A DNA stretch of 52,313 bases from Planctomycetota bacterium (GCA_011321845.1 DROQ01000267.1:1-52313), one strand, 5' to 3'. Counted from the stretch's first letter, positions 18,030 to 27,784 are shown. Notes: generated from the letters alone by a model not told the origin. A program made the numbers and translations.

Positions 18030-18671
18030 TCAAGGTTTGCTCACCCGGCCGCCCCAGTCCCCCTCGCGCAGGGAGGGAGCGTTGAGCGCCTGGACCTGCC
18101 AATGCCCATCGGCGTAGCGATCCAGAGTCGTGATCCCCCCATGGCTGTGGGTAAAACGCATCGAGTCCCGGTTGCGTAGTTTGAGAACCCAGGCAGCCGC
18201 CACCCGCTGGACCTGCCCATGGCAGACGACGAAGACCTCTCCCCCGGGAAACTCCTCCGCCAACTCCTCCAGCACCGGAACGATGCGCGCTTCGAGGTCC
18301 GCGTGACTCTCTCCCCCATGCCCCCTGTAACCGTAGGGGTCGGCCAGGTAGGCTTCGAAGGCCCCCGGCTCCAGGGCCTCCCGCTCCATCCCCGCCCAGC
18401 GGCCCCGGTCGATCTCCCGCAGCCTGGGTTCCAGGCGTGGCTCCATGCCCAGCTCCGCCCCAATCAGTTCGGCCCCCACCCGGGCCCGTTGCAGATCGCT
18501 CGCCACCAGCAGGGAAAAGACCCGCCCTCGCAGCTCCTTGGCGAGCCGTCGGAACCGCTCCACCCCCTCCGGAGCCAAGGGCACGTCCTTGCCCCCATAA
18601 ATCCGCGTGGCCCAGGAGGAGTCGACCTCGCCATGCCTGCAGAGATGAATCCGGGACCGAAGGTTCCTCAT
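18030..18671 (-). CDS. Histidine phosphatase family protein (phosphoglycerate mutase-like)
   Basis: 213 residues. The phosphohistidine motif is CRHGE at 11-15, with a second catalytic His in VVCHGQVQR and the expected Arg in ASDLQRAR. Length and GMEREALEP-type linker fit the cofactor-dependent phosphatase branch (CobC/GpmB-like), not a glycolytic mutase. Substrate unknown. ATG 18671 is preceded by GAGGG with 5-bp spacing. The stop of the glycosyltransferase gene lies 8 bp upstream, so the two are likely in one operon, and rbfA follows 60 bp downstream. Confidence 0.85.
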   Translation of the reverse strand: MRNLRSRIHLCRHGEVDSSWATRIYGGKDVPLAPEGVERFRRLAKELRGRVFSLLVASDLQRARVGAELIGAELGMEPRLEPRLREIDRGRWAGMEREALEPGAFEAYLADPYGYRGHGGESHADLEARIVPVLEELAEEFPGGEVFVVCHGQVQRVAAAWVLKLRNRDSMRFTHSHGGITTLDRYADGHWQVQALNAPSLREGDWGGRVSKP

Positions 18672-18679
18672 CGAAGCCC

Positions 18680-20302
18680 TCAACCCTTTCGCTCGTTTCC
18701 GGAACCAAGACCCCTCCCCGCCTTCTTCTTGGGCGGATCATAGCGGTAGATCAAAATCGTCATGTCCTTGGGACCCACCCAATTGGGCAGTCTCCGGATC
18801 TGATGGAAGTGGGAGCGTATCCAGGTATCCCATACCTTTTTCGGATCCGCCTCCAGGAGGACGGGGGAGGTCAGGGCGACAAAGATCCTGGTCCCCTTCT
18901 TTTCCGCCTCCGCCTTCCACTTTTTCAGGTCGGTCACCGTCCAGGAAGCAAGGAGATCCACGCGCCGGTAGCCCTGGGACCAACCCGCGCTCGTGATCCC
19001 GATCTGAGGCTCGCTCGGATTCAGATACCACTCCATCGAGGGTTGGTTGGTCGAAACGATGCGGTCGGTTTCCAGGGAGTGGGTTTCGATGTAGTCGGCC
19101 GCCTCCCGCCAGCGGGGACGATCCCCGTAGCGGTAATGAAAGTAGAGGTGGGACTGGGCTCCGAGGTCCAGGAGGATCATGGCAAGGGGAAGAAAGCGAA
19201 TGAAGATCCGCCCCGCCCCCCGGACGTTCAAAAAGCGCGTAATCTCCCAGGCGCCATAGCCCCCGAGCGCGGCCCAGGCAGGGAGGGTGAAGAAGAGATA
19301 CTGGGCCGTGGCCTTGACGAAGAAAGAGGCAAAGGCCAGCTCCAAAAAGGGAACGAGGACCAGGGCGGCCAGGAGGACTCCCCCCCGGATCTGCCGCTTC
19401 CACACGAGATAGGCCCCCCCGAAGGCCGCCACGATCCCGGGGATGCGCACAAAGTGAAGGGTCGTATTGAGCAGGTGGAAGAACGACTCTCCCTCCTTGG
19501 CCCTGAAGAAATCGCCGAAAGCGTCAAAGGCGATGACCACTCCAATGACAAAGGAAATTCCCACAGGCAGCACGAAGCTGAGCATGGCCTTGCCGCTGAG
19601 GCAGGGGGGTTTGGGGAGGCAGCGCCACTTGAGGCAGGCCAAGTAGACGAGGAGACCTGGAACCAGCAAGAAGGCCGAAGGGTGGGTCAAGCCTGCCAGT
19701 CCCCCAAAGAAGAGGGAGGCGAAAAAGTGCCGCTTGCGCCCCTGTTCTACCCCCAGATGAAACAAGCCGATTGCACAGAGCGAGAAGAAGAGGACGAGCG
19801 AATAGGCACGACAATTCTGCGACCAGTAGATGTGCCAGGGGGAGATGCAGAGGATGGCGGAGGCGATCAGAGCCGGCCCGATCCCGAGGAGGGAACGGAC
19901 CACGATCCCGAGAAGGGGGACCGAGACGATCCCGAAGAAGGCGAAAACGAGGCGTTGGCTCCCCTCCCCGGAGCTCGGGAGCAGGGGTTCCAGAAAGCGA
20001 AGCAGGAGGAAGCCGATCGGATACCTGCTCCTGGAAGTCGCGAAGAATTGATCCAGGGGCATGAGAACCGCGTCCCGGAGGGTGTGGGCTTCGTCGATCC
20101 AAAGGCTCCATTCTCCGAGTTTGTAGAGCCGTAAAAAACCAGCGAGCAGAGTGATCAGGACCAGGAACCCGACGGCTCGATGGGTCCAAGGCTCGGCGGC
20201 GAGAGGCGCGGAAATGAGTTCGGGGACCTCCTCCTCGTCGAAGATCGAATCCGGAAGCTCCGGCTCAGGAGCATCGGGAGGAAAAGAAAGGTCGCTCGCC
20301 AT
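18680..20302 (-). CDS. GT-C glycosyltransferase, family 39/ArnT-like
   Basis: 540 residues with a Pro/Glu-rich cytoplasmic N-terminus (residues 8-36) followed by ten or more transmembrane helices and a soluble C-terminal domain (about 380-530). The first periplasmic loop carries WSLWIDEAH, where Asp70-Glu71 match the catalytic acidic pair of GT39 and ArnT-type enzymes. Such enzymes move a sugar from a polyprenyl-phosphate donor to a protein or lipid on the periplasmic side. ATG 20302 is chosen because the upstream 30 codons are low in hydrophobic or structured content. It heads the likely operon with the phosphatase and is divergent from the histidine kinase. Confidence 0.85.
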   Translation of the reverse strand: MASDLSFPPDAPEPELPDSIFDEEEVPELISAPLAAEPWTHRAVGFLVLITLLAGFLRLYKLGEWSLWIDEAHTLRDAVLMPLDQFFATSRSRYPIGFLLLRFLEPLLPSSGEGSQRLVFAFFGIVSVPLLGIVVRSLLGIGPALIASAILCISPWHIYWSQNCRAYSLVLFFSLCAIGLFHLGVEQGRKRHFFASLFFGGLAGLTHPSAFLLVPGLLVYLACLKWRCLPKPPCLSGKAMLSFVLPVGISFVIGVVIAFDAFGDFFRAKEGESFFHLLNTTLHFVRIPGIVAAFGGAYLVWKRQIRGGVLLAALVLVPFLELAFASFFVKATAQYLFFTLPAWAALGGYGAWEITRFLNVRGAGRIFIRFLPLAMILLDLGAQSHLYFHYRYGDRPRWREAADYIETHSLETDRIVSTNQPSMEWYLNPSEPQIGITSAGWSQGYRRVDLLASWTVTDLKKWKAEAEKKGTRIFVALTSPVLLEADPKKVWDTWIRSHFHQIRRLPNWVGPKDMTILIYRYDPPKKKAGRGLGSGNERKG

Positions 20303-20495
20303 CGGGGGAAGTATAGCCCCAGGCCAGGGAGGAGGCACAAGCCTTTGAAGACTAAGGAGATCGGGACAGGGTCCCCAGCCCTCCCTTCCCATGGGAGCCT
20401 CCCTACTTGAGAACGGCTCTCAGACTGAATTTTCGATAAGGACTCCAAAGCGACCACATTTTTTCTCCAGACCCAAACGAAAACCCGGGAAGAAA

Positions 20496-22205
20496 ATGGG
20501 TAAGAAGTTCCAGAACGCCCGCAAAGCCCAAGGCTCCCCGCCTGCGAATGCGCCCAAAAGAAATGGGGCCAAGGGGGACACCCATTCTTTGCCCCTCCCC
20601 TCGGGCTGGGATCCGGTCCGCACCTTGGCTGAGAATCCTGTGGCCCTGATCCTGACGGATCGGGAAAAGCGTGTCCTCTGGTGGAACGAACGCGCGGAGC
20701 AGCTCCTCGAGCTGTCCCCGGAGTCCAGCCTGAATCAAAGCCTCCACCAGGCCCTCGGAATCCTCGAATTCTCCCTTCCCGAACCCAAGGATCCCTCCAA
20801 ACCCGCCTCCCCCTCCATTCCACAAGTCGAGATCAACCTGAGGACCCCTTCCGGAAAAACACTCTCCCTCGAGGTCTGCGGGGGGATCCTGCCTTCCCGG
20901 GAACAGGACCCTCTGCAGTGGAGCTTCGTCGATGTCTCCTGGCGAAAGGAGATCGAGGTCCAGATCCACAACTACACCTCCCATGTGGAAATGGCCTGCA
21001 TCGAAAACGAAGCGGCCAAAAAGGACGCCGAAGCCGAGAGCCAGGCGAAATCCTCCTTCCTCGCCAACATGAGCCATGAGATCAGGACCCCCATGACGGC
21101 CATCCTCGGGTTCGCCGAAACCCTGCAGGATCCGGGTCTCAGCCGGGAGGAGATCGACCATGCGATCGAAACCATCCATCGCAATGGTTCCTACCTTCTG
21201 GGAATCATCAACGACATCCTGGACCTCTCCAAGATCGACGCGGGACGCATGACGCTCGAGGCTCAAACCATCGACCTGCGCAATCTCTTGTTCGATGTCC
21301 GGGACCTCCTGGGAGCCCGGGCCACAGGAAAGGGGATCGTGTTCCGGATCGAGGCTCCCGATGGACTACCCTCCCATTTCCGCTCCGATCCCCTTCGGCT
21401 CCGTCAGATCCTCATCAACCTCGTCGGAAACGCCATCAAATTCACCCACGAGGGAGAGGTCGTGCTGCGCGTTCGACGGGCCCCCAAGGAAGGAGGCCTC
21501 CTCTTCGAGGTGGCGGACACGGGGATCGGCCTCAGTCCGGAGCAGGCAAAGCGGATCTTCGATCCTTTTTCCCAGGCCGACGCGTCGACCACTCGCAAGT
21601 ACGGAGGAACGGGCCTCGGTCTCTCGATCTGCAAGCGCCTTTGCCAAATCCTTGGAGGAGAACTCACCCTGACCTCCACCGAGGGCATCGGATCGACCTT
21701 CCGCTTCTCGCTTCCCTTGGAAGAAGGCGCGCTGGAGCCACCATGGCAGCCCCTCGACGCTCCGAAAGAAAAGAAACCAAGGAAGAAAAAAAAGGTTCCA
21801 AGGCTCCAAGGGCGGGTTCTGCTCGCGGAGGACGGGCCGGACAACCAGCGCCTCATCAGCTACTTGATCCGCAAAACAGGGGCCGAACTCCAGCTCGTTG
21901 AAGACGGACGCCAGGCCTTGGAAAAAGGGCTCGAGGCCTGGGAAGCGGACCATCCTTACGACCTCATCCTGATGGACCTCCAGATGCCGGAGATGGATGG
22001 TTTCGAGGCGACGCAGTGCCTCCGTGACCGTGGTTACCAAGGTCCCATCCTCGCCCTGACCGCCCATGGGATGAGCGCGATCCTGGACCAGGCCACCCAG
22101 GCGGGTTGCGATGGTTGGATCACCAAACCCATCGAGAGAGAGGCCTTCTTCAAGGCCCTCTCCTCCCATCTCCAGAAAAGTCCGGAAAAAACCCAGACTT
22201 CTTGA
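20496..22205 (+). CDS. Hybrid sensor histidine kinase with receiver domain
   Basis: 569 residues, soluble. A basic N-terminus (1-30) precedes a PAS-like domain (about 40-150). The HisKA H-box FLANMSHEIRTPM has His194. The ATPase domain shows the N-box LINLVGNAIKFT, G1 DTGIGL, F-box FDPFSQAD and G2 GGTGLGLS. After a Lys-rich linker (425-434) a receiver domain has Asp494 in LILMDLQMPEMDG and Lys544 in WITKP. It likely relays phosphate from His194 to Asp494 and on to an Hpt or response regulator that is not encoded here. ATG 20496 has GGGAAG upstream; ATG 20391, in the same frame, lacks a binding site. Input is probably cytoplasmic. Confidence 0.92.
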   Translation: MGKKFQNARKAQGSPPANAPKRNGAKGDTHSLPLPSGWDPVRTLAENPVALILTDREKRVLWWNERAEQLLELSPESSLNQSLHQALGILEFSLPEPKDPSKPASPSIPQVEINLRTPSGKTLSLEVCGGILPSREQDPLQWSFVDVSWRKEIEVQIHNYTSHVEMACIENEAAKKDAEAESQAKSSFLANMSHEIRTPMTAILGFAETLQDPGLSREEIDHAIETIHRNGSYLLGIINDILDLSKIDAGRMTLEAQTIDLRNLLFDVRDLLGARATGKGIVFRIEAPDGLPSHFRSDPLRLRQILINLVGNAIKFTHEGEVVLRVRRAPKEGGLLFEVADTGIGLSPEQAKRIFDPFSQADASTTRKYGGTGLGLSICKRLCQILGGELTLTSTEGIGSTFRFSLPLEEGALEPPWQPLDAPKEKKPRKKKKVPRLQGRVLLAEDGPDNQRLISYLIRKTGAELQLVEDGRQALEKGLEAWEADHPYDLILMDLQMPEMDGFEATQCLRDRGYQGPILALTAHGMSAILDQATQAGCDGWITKPIEREAFFKALSSHLQKSPEKTQTS

Positions 22206-22271
22206 GGAGAACGGTTGTTTTGGAGGAGGAGGTTGGGCCAGAAAAGCCCGGGAAAAAACCGGGTTTCCTGA
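22173..22271 (+). repeat. Direct repeat of the kinase gene's last 33 bp
   Basis: The final 33 bp of the kinase gene including its stop (22173-22205) recur at 22239-22271 with 26 of 33 bases identical. In the same frame the second copy would read QKSPGKNRVS-stop against QKSPEKTQTS-stop. Copy 2 also forms a stem CCCGG/CCGGG around a poly-A loop, so it may serve as the terminator. Confidence 0.6.
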
Positions 22272-22362
22272 GACCCGGCCGAGCCCAGCGGGGGAGGTAA
22301 TGCCGGGAAAAAGGGGTTACAATCCACAAATCCCCGAGTCTGCGCACGTAAGCGGCCCGAAC

Positions 22363-23505
22363 ATGGATCGAAGCCAGCATTCTCCCAACATTTACCGCCT
22401 CCCCTTCTTCGCGCTGTTGATCCTCTGCGGCGTTCTCCTCTGGCGTTTCGCGCGATTCGAGCTGGCCCTGCACAATCCACGTGCCCAGGCCAAACCGGTC
22501 ACTGCGCGGGGGGACCTTGCCGAGGACGAAAAGGCCACGATCCAGCTCTTCCGGGCAGCCTCTCCCTCGGTCGTCTTCATCACGACTTCCCAGGAGCAGA
22601 AACCCCCAGCCCACAAGACCGACCTCCACGGAATGACCAAGAGCGCTGGACAGGGAACGGGAATCGTCTGGGACCGACAAGGGCACATCCTGACCAACTT
22701 CCACGTCCTCGGCGAAGAAACCGCCTCGTGGACGGTCACCCTGGCCGATCACAGCTCCTGGCCGGCGAGTTTTGTGGGGGCGTCCAAGAGCCATGACATC
22801 GCCGTCCTCCGCATCTTCGCTCCCCCCACCCGACTGGCCCCCATCCGGATCGGAACTTCGCGAAACCTCCAGGTCGGCCAAAAAGTCTTCGCCATCGGCA
22901 ACCCCTATGGCTTCGACCAGACCCTCAGCACCGGGGTCATCAGCGCCCTGGGCCGCATCATCAAACCGACGGCCGGCTCGGAGATCACGGGGGCGATCCA
23001 GACCGACGCGCCCATCAATCCGGGGAACTCGGGCGGCCCCCTCCTCGACTCGGCGGGACTCCTGATCGGGGTGAACACCGCCCTGTTCAGCCCAAACGGG
23101 TCCTACGCGGGAATCGGTTTTGCCATCCCGGTGGACACGATCAACCTGATCGTGACCGAGCTGATCCAGACCGGGCGCATCCGGCGCCCCGCCCTCGGTG
23201 TCAACGTCTCCCCTGGTGCACTCGAGGAGGAGTTCGGGCTCAAGGGTGTCATGATCCTCAATGTCAGCAAGGGGGGCGCCGCCGAGAAGGCGGGGCTGCT
23301 TCCTTTCCACTGGAACCAGGCGGGACACCTCGTCCTCGGAGACCTCCTCGTCGCGATCAACCAGGACAAGATCGAAAACATCAGCGACCTCTACCAGGTC
23401 CTCGGAAAACACAGCATCGGCGAAACCGTCCAAGTTACAGTCTTGCGTCGAGGGACCCAAAGGTTGAGGATTCCTGTCAAGCTACAGGCCTTCGATCCAA
23501 ACTGA
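22363..23505 (+). CDS. Membrane-anchored HtrA/DegS-type serine protease with one PDZ domain
   Basis: 380 residues. One N-terminal transmembrane anchor (about 13-30) leads into a trypsin-like domain with catalytic His114 (LTNFHVLG), Asp145 (SHDIAVLRI) and Ser223 (NPGNSGGP). A single PDZ domain follows (about 272-375). This arrangement matches DegS-like periplasmic proteases that recognise unfolded proteins or cut anti-sigma factors. The start is uncertain: ATG 22363 gives a compact anchor, while ATG 22300 has a GGGGAGG only 2 bp away and would add 21 residues. The hybrid kinase upstream and the YfhO-like gene 29 bp downstream are on the same strand. Confidence 0.92.
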   Translation: MDRSQHSPNIYRLPFFALLILCGVLLWRFARFELALHNPRAQAKPVTARGDLAEDEKATIQLFRAASPSVVFITTSQEQKPPAHKTDLHGMTKSAGQGTGIVWDRQGHILTNFHVLGEETASWTVTLADHSSWPASFVGASKSHDIAVLRIFAPPTRLAPIRIGTSRNLQVGQKVFAIGNPYGFDQTLSTGVISALGRIIKPTAGSEITGAIQTDAPINPGNSGGPLLDSAGLLIGVNTALFSPNGSYAGIGFAIPVDTINLIVTELIQTGRIRRPALGVNVSPGALEEEFGLKGVMILNVSKGGAAEKAGLLPFHWNQAGHLVLGDLLVAINQDKIENISDLYQVLGKHSIGETVQVTVLRRGTQRLRIPVKLQAFDPN

Positions 23506-23533
23506 GCCTTCACCGAAACCCTCGTTCCAAACC

Positions 23534-25951
23534 TTGGTCTCAAAGCAAAACCAGTTTCGCGCGCTGATCCTCGCTCTCCTCCTCGGCGTCCTCGGCCTGG
23601 GCAAGGCCCTCCTCCCCGGCCGCAGCCTCCTCCCCCAGGACGTCCGGAGCTTCTCCCCCTTCCGGGAGACCCTCGACCCCGCCGAGCGCTCGGCCCTGGA
23701 TCGGGAGGCCGTCCCGCAACGCCTCGACAAGCTCTTCCAGTTTCTCCCCTTCGACACCGCTGTGGGGCAGGCCTACCGGGGGGGGCGCCTTCCCCTCTGG
23801 GAGCCTCGCATCCTCTGCGGCCTGCCCCTCGTCTCCCAGACGACCTCCCGGGCCTTCTACCCCAGTTCCCTCCTCTTCGCCCTGGCTCCCCCGGCCACCC
23901 TCTACGCCTGGATCTACCTCCTCCACCTCGTCCTCGGGGGAGTGCTCGCCTTCCGCCTCGCGCGCTTCATGGGGATCAGCCTCGGGGGGAGCTACTTCGC
24001 GCTCGCCTCCTTCGAACTCTCGGGCTTCGCCTTCGCCCATCTCCACCACCCCATGATCTTTTACTCCGCCGTCTGGATCCTCCCCGTCCTGGAGATCACC
24101 GGGCGCATCCTCCGGCACGGCGCCCCCCCGCGCCTCCGGCTCCAGCTCTCGCTCGCCCTCGCCGCCTGCACAGCCCTCTCCTGGCTCGCAGGTTTCAGCC
24201 AGGCCAGCCTCCTCCTCTGCTACATCGCCTTCTTCTCCACCCTCTGGGTCTTCGTCCTCGAAGCCCTGGTCCGCAAGCCCCAGAGATTCGAGCCCTCGCG
24301 CTTCGTCCTGGTCGGCGCCGGCCTCCTGATCGGCATCCTCCTCGCCTCGGTCCAGATCCTGCCTTCCATCGAAGCCGCCCGCGAATCCTCCCGCGGACCC
24401 GCCCCCCTCTCCCTGCTCCGCCAGGTCGCCCTCGCGCCCGTCCACCTCCTCGAATACTTCCTCCCCGGCCTCCTCGCCCCCGAACGGGACATCATCCCTC
24501 TGCCCGCCAAGGTCCGGCCCAGCTTTTTCGCCCTTCTCCTCCTCCCCCTCTCCAAGGCCAAGGCCCTGAACAGCGGCGCCCTCAACCACACCGAGCTGGC
24601 GATGAGCGTCGGCCTCTGGCCCCTCCTCCTCGCCCTCTCCACCCTGGGGCGCCGTTTTCCGCGCGGCCCGGCCATCCGCCGCCTCTGGACCATGGCCCTC
24701 ATCGGCATCCTCGGGGCCATGACCGCCCCCGGGATCGCCCAGGCCCTGCACATCCTGCCGGGACTGAACGTCGGGGACTTCAAACGCCTCCTCATCCTCC
24801 CCGCCCTGGCCCTGCCCCTGCTCGCGGGCTTCGGCTTCGACCAGTTCAAGGGGGAGAGCCGCCTGCCCGCCTACGCCGGCCTCGTCCTCCTCGCCTCGGG
24901 GGGCGCCCTCCTCCTCGCCGGACAAGAACGCTTCATCCAATGGTTCGCCTGGGCCTTCGACCAACGGTTCGGATCGGGAGCCGGAGCCCAGTTCCAAGCC
25001 GCCCTCCTCCCCGGCGAAGCGGCCGCCAACCTCTCCCTCCTCGTCCGCATCCTCCTCCTGGCCGGAGGCAGCCTCCTCCTCCCCACCCTCCTCCGCAAAC
25101 AGAGGCTGTCCCTCATGCTCTGCCTCGTCGCCGCCCTGGCCCTCGAGCGCCTCCCCCACCTCTGGCGCCTGAGCCCCGCCCCACCCGCCTCCTCCCTCCA
25201 AGCGGCCCTCCCCCTCTTCCCCCCCTCGGCGCGGGACACCCATTCTTGGACCCCGCCCCGGCGCCTCCTCCGGCTGGAGCCCAGTGGGGGCGAGGCCAGG
25301 CCCCCCCAGGACGTCCGCCTCCTGCCGCCCAACCTCCCCCTGCTCTACGGCCTCTCGGACACCATGGGCTACGCCCCCATCCCCTCCCGGAGAGTGCGGG
25401 AGTTCTTCGAGACCCTCGAGCCGGGCTGCAGCACCCAGGGCGCGGGCCTCGGTTGCCTCCGCAAGGAGTCCTCCCTCGACCAGCCCCTCTTCCAGGTCCT
25501 CTCCCCCCACTACATCCTGACCACCGCCGACCTCTCCGCCCGCAAGGACTGGAAGCTCCTCGCCAGCACTGGCCCCCCCCGCCTCTACGAAAACCGCGCC
25601 CCCCGCCCCCTCGTCGAGATCCTCCCCCCCAACCCCAAGGCCAAGGTCCGCGTCCTCTCCTACGCCCCCGGCGACATCCTCGTCGAGACCCAGCTCCCCG
25701 AGAACGCCCCCCCCTCCAAACTCTTCCTCCGCGAAGCCTGGGCCCCCGGCTGGACCTTCGAGATCCAAGGCAAACAAACCAAGCGCGGCATCACCCAGCC
25801 CGAGCAGATCCTCTTCCAATCCATCCAGCTCCCCAGCGGAACCCGCCGCATCCGCCTCCTCTACGCCCCCCCCTCCTTCCTCCTCGGCGAACTGCTCTCG
25901 CTCCTGGGCCTCATGCTCGCCCTCATGGCCTGGCTGCTCTCTCGCTTTTAA
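23534..25951 (+). CDS. YfhO-like polytopic membrane protein (GT-C type), paralogue 1
   Basis: 805 residues with about 12-14 transmembrane helices (N-terminal helix 9-25, cluster 110-470, last helix ~782-803) and a C-terminal soluble domain (about 545-770). The first loop has PLWEPRILCGLPL, the same place where the paralogue at 31.7 kb has HWDPYVRAGGPL. This is the YfhO-type pattern, linked in other bacteria to glycosylation of envelope polymers. The only start available is TTG 23534, 28 bp behind the protease stop; no ATG or GTG lies in frame before residue 145, so start confidence is low. Codon use is extremely C-rich, more so than in neighbours. Confidence 0.8.
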   Translation: MVSKQNQFRALILALLLGVLGLGKALLPGRSLLPQDVRSFSPFRETLDPAERSALDREAVPQRLDKLFQFLPFDTAVGQAYRGGRLPLWEPRILCGLPLVSQTTSRAFYPSSLLFALAPPATLYAWIYLLHLVLGGVLAFRLARFMGISLGGSYFALASFELSGFAFAHLHHPMIFYSAVWILPVLEITGRILRHGAPPRLRLQLSLALAACTALSWLAGFSQASLLLCYIAFFSTLWVFVLEALVRKPQRFEPSRFVLVGAGLLIGILLASVQILPSIEAARESSRGPAPLSLLRQVALAPVHLLEYFLPGLLAPERDIIPLPAKVRPSFFALLLLPLSKAKALNSGALNHTELAMSVGLWPLLLALSTLGRRFPRGPAIRRLWTMALIGILGAMTAPGIAQALHILPGLNVGDFKRLLILPALALPLLAGFGFDQFKGESRLPAYAGLVLLASGGALLLAGQERFIQWFAWAFDQRFGSGAGAQFQAALLPGEAAANLSLLVRILLLAGGSLLLPTLLRKQRLSLMLCLVAALALERLPHLWRLSPAPPASSLQAALPLFPPSARDTHSWTPPRRLLRLEPSGGEARPPQDVRLLPPNLPLLYGLSDTMGYAPIPSRRVREFFETLEPGCSTQGAGLGCLRKESSLDQPLFQVLSPHYILTTADLSARKDWKLLASTGPPRLYENRAPRPLVEILPPNPKAKVRVLSYAPGDILVETQLPENAPPSKLFLREAWAPGWTFEIQGKQTKRGITQPEQILFQSIQLPSGTRRIRLLYAPPSFLLGELLSLLGLMLALMAWLLSRF

Positions 25952-26272
25952 CGGCTGCCGAGTTGAGGAAAGCTCGAAGCAAGCAGCCTGCCCCATAGCA
26001 CGGGGCCAGACTCTACCCGCTTGATCTCGGGGGACTTGGTGCTTGGGTTCGGGAACCACCCTCTCTGCGCGCGTGGGATCCCATCACAAAGGGCTTAGGC
26101 ATCTCGTCTGTTTTTAGGTGCATGCTATTGGATGTTTGCCATGTTTATCAAAGACCTCAATACCCCCGTGCCTGTAATCCCACACAAGATCCCAAAACAC
26201 CTCTCATTTGCCCTGAAATCCTACCGACCTTTGAAAGGATAGGGAAAAGCAACTGCAACCTTTCCATTTGGA
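25952..26272. other. Spacer of 321 bp at left edge of accessory island
   Basis: Base composition drops from very GC-rich to AT-richer at about 26.1 kb. A weak hairpin GCCCC/GGGGC (25990-26006) without a U-run follows the YfhO-like gene. I see no gene, tRNA or obvious attachment site. Confidence 0.55.
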
Positions 26273-26800
26273 TCAGCATCGAAATTGGATAGAACCGTCA
26301 AGGAATTCGGACTGGAAAAAGAATCCACCCTTGCCTTTTAAGGATGCGTCAACGAACAAGGTCGTGTTGCCAAAATAAACATCCAAGGATTCCACAATTT
26401 CCTCAAAAGCAGCAACGCTTTTGTCCACCCCTGGATCCTCTGAAATAACCAAGTAGATATGTCCTTTTGAGAGGAATTGGGAGACGTCATTCATGGACTC
26501 CAATTTCACAAACAAGGCCCGATTCTTTTTCCAATCGACGCAATGTTCTAAATTCCCAACAAGCTCCGAGTATTTATGCCAAACCCGCCCCCCCACGAAA
26601 CTCTTTCTATTTCCAGCGTTACTCAGGTTCAGTGTTTTTTGGAAAAGGAGAATAAATCGTTCCCTTTTCTCTTTTTTCACAAAAGCTTCCACGAACCCTT
26701 GAAAGATTTCCTTCCTAAATTCAGGGGGACATGGATTCAAACCGGCATCGACGATCTCCTCCCCTTTCTTTTCCTGGCTCTTGCCCACTCGTTTCTCCAA
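26273..26800 (-). CDS. Unknown protein, possible immunity protein
   Basis: 175 residues if the TTG at 26800 is used; GTG 26788 is an alternative and neither has a good binding site, so the first ~25 residues are doubtful. From about residue 28 the sequence looks like a compact alpha/beta protein (FRKEIFQGFVEAF, then HIYLVISEDPGVDKSVAAFEEI, then TTLFVDASLKGKGGFFFQ), with no signal peptide or membrane helix. I do not recognise a family. It lies last on the reverse strand behind two predicted toxin-immunity units, so an orphan immunity role is a reasonable but unproved guess. Confidence 0.5.
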   Translation of the reverse strand: MEKRVGKSQEKKGEEIVDAGLNPCPPEFRKEIFQGFVEAFVKKEKRERFILLFQKTLNLSNAGNRKSFVGGRVWHKYSELVGNLEHCVDWKKNRALFVKLESMNDVSQFLSKGHIYLVISEDPGVDKSVAAFEEIVESLDVYFGNTTLFVDASLKGKGGFFFQSEFLDGSIQFRC

Positions 26801-26885
26801 GTAACATGGAAACCTGTTTTAATCCATCCTTTCCCACCGGAAGAAGTAGGCAAGGACCTCCATCATGCCCCTTATGGAAAGCAAG

Positions 26886-27782
26886 TTATGAGAGATGGGC
26901 CACTTCGACGGTCAAGCCCTTCAGCTTGGCCTTTTTCACAGCACGCCACCCACAAGGCGAAAATAACAGGAGCGGCCGAGGCCGAAGCAATCCTCGGCGC
27001 ACTCCCACCATCTGCCTCGTAATCAAAATGTCGTTTTTCGGGATCTTAGCGGCCTTTACGGTCACCTCGGAGAGTAAGTTTAGTCCCACGAGGTGACTTC
27101 GCGGACAACGTCCATACGCATCCTCGTCGAAAGGATGCGAGCCAGCACGGGTCACAGAGTCTAACTCCACTGGAGTCCCAACCACATTCAACTGATAATG
27201 ATCCTGAGAAGGTTCATGGTTCCGATCCACAAGTCGGACCGGATCGAACTCGGCCCCGGTTAATCCCAGCTCTTGAAATACTTGTACAACTCGAGAAGAA
27301 ACAACGATCTCACCCGCGATCGTTCGAGTAAAGTCCACATTCCGCGGAATGCGACGACCATCGAGATAAAGCGACGTTACCTGTACCGCACCTACACCAC
27401 AGAAATCAATGGATTCTGGAATCCGGTAACCGCTGATCTCCCACTCTGGGATCCGACTAATGACATAATCACAAGCTTCGGACTCATCGTAGGCAGTTCC
27501 ACATTCCTCGCCAGCTGGCTCAAAGGATTTTTGCGGCCAAACGTGCAAGAGCTTTGCTTGATCCAGCTCATCCCGGGAATAGCGACGGCGAATCATCCAA
27601 CCGTGGACAAAGGTTTTTCCCTTCGCATGGTAATGATGCTCCAAACTCTTGATCCGGGCAATCAAAGGATCCTCAGAAGCAAGGGTAACCCTCAACACTC
27701 CTCCCAGATCAACACCCAATCCAGCAGGAAGATGCTTCCGGGCATTCTCGATCGGAATACGGAACTCGATCGTCTCCTTCAC
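26886..27782 (-). CDS. Putative immunity protein paired with orphan toxin tip
   Basis: 298 residues from GTG 27782, which lies 2 bp behind the TAA of the toxin fragment and has AAGGGA 8 bp upstream; that spacing decides the start over TTG 27887, which would overlap the toxin. No signal peptide. The middle has IVVSSRVVQVFQELGLTGAEF, a pattern I associate with immunity proteins of myxobacterial Sit and related polymorphic toxins. It is followed by GSHPFDEDAYG, GLNLLSEVTV and ITRQMVGVRRGLLRP. Cys residues near 90-103 (EECGTAYDESEAC) and in GRCP could bind metal, but no CXXCG pair is present. It probably neutralises the toxin domain encoded immediately upstream. Confidence 0.65.
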   Translation of the reverse strand: MKETIEFRIPIENARKHLPAGLGVDLGGVLRVTLASEDPLIARIKSLEHHYHAKGKTFVHGWMIRRRYSRDELDQAKLLHVWPQKSFEPAGEECGTAYDESEACDYVISRIPEWEISGYRIPESIDFCGVGAVQVTSLYLDGRRIPRNVDFTRTIAGEIVVSSRVVQVFQELGLTGAEFDPVRLVDRNHEPSQDHYQLNVVGTPVELDSVTRAGSHPFDEDAYGRCPRSHLVGLNLLSEVTVKAAKIPKNDILITRQMVGVRRGLLRPRPLLLFSPCGWRAVKKAKLKGLTVEVAHLS

Positions 27783-27784
27783 AG

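Noticed and set aside
23540-26059. 839-codon open frame on the - strand opposite YfhO-like paralogue 1
   Set aside because: Almost only Gly, Glu and Ala; it mirrors the C-rich codon use of the membrane-protein gene.
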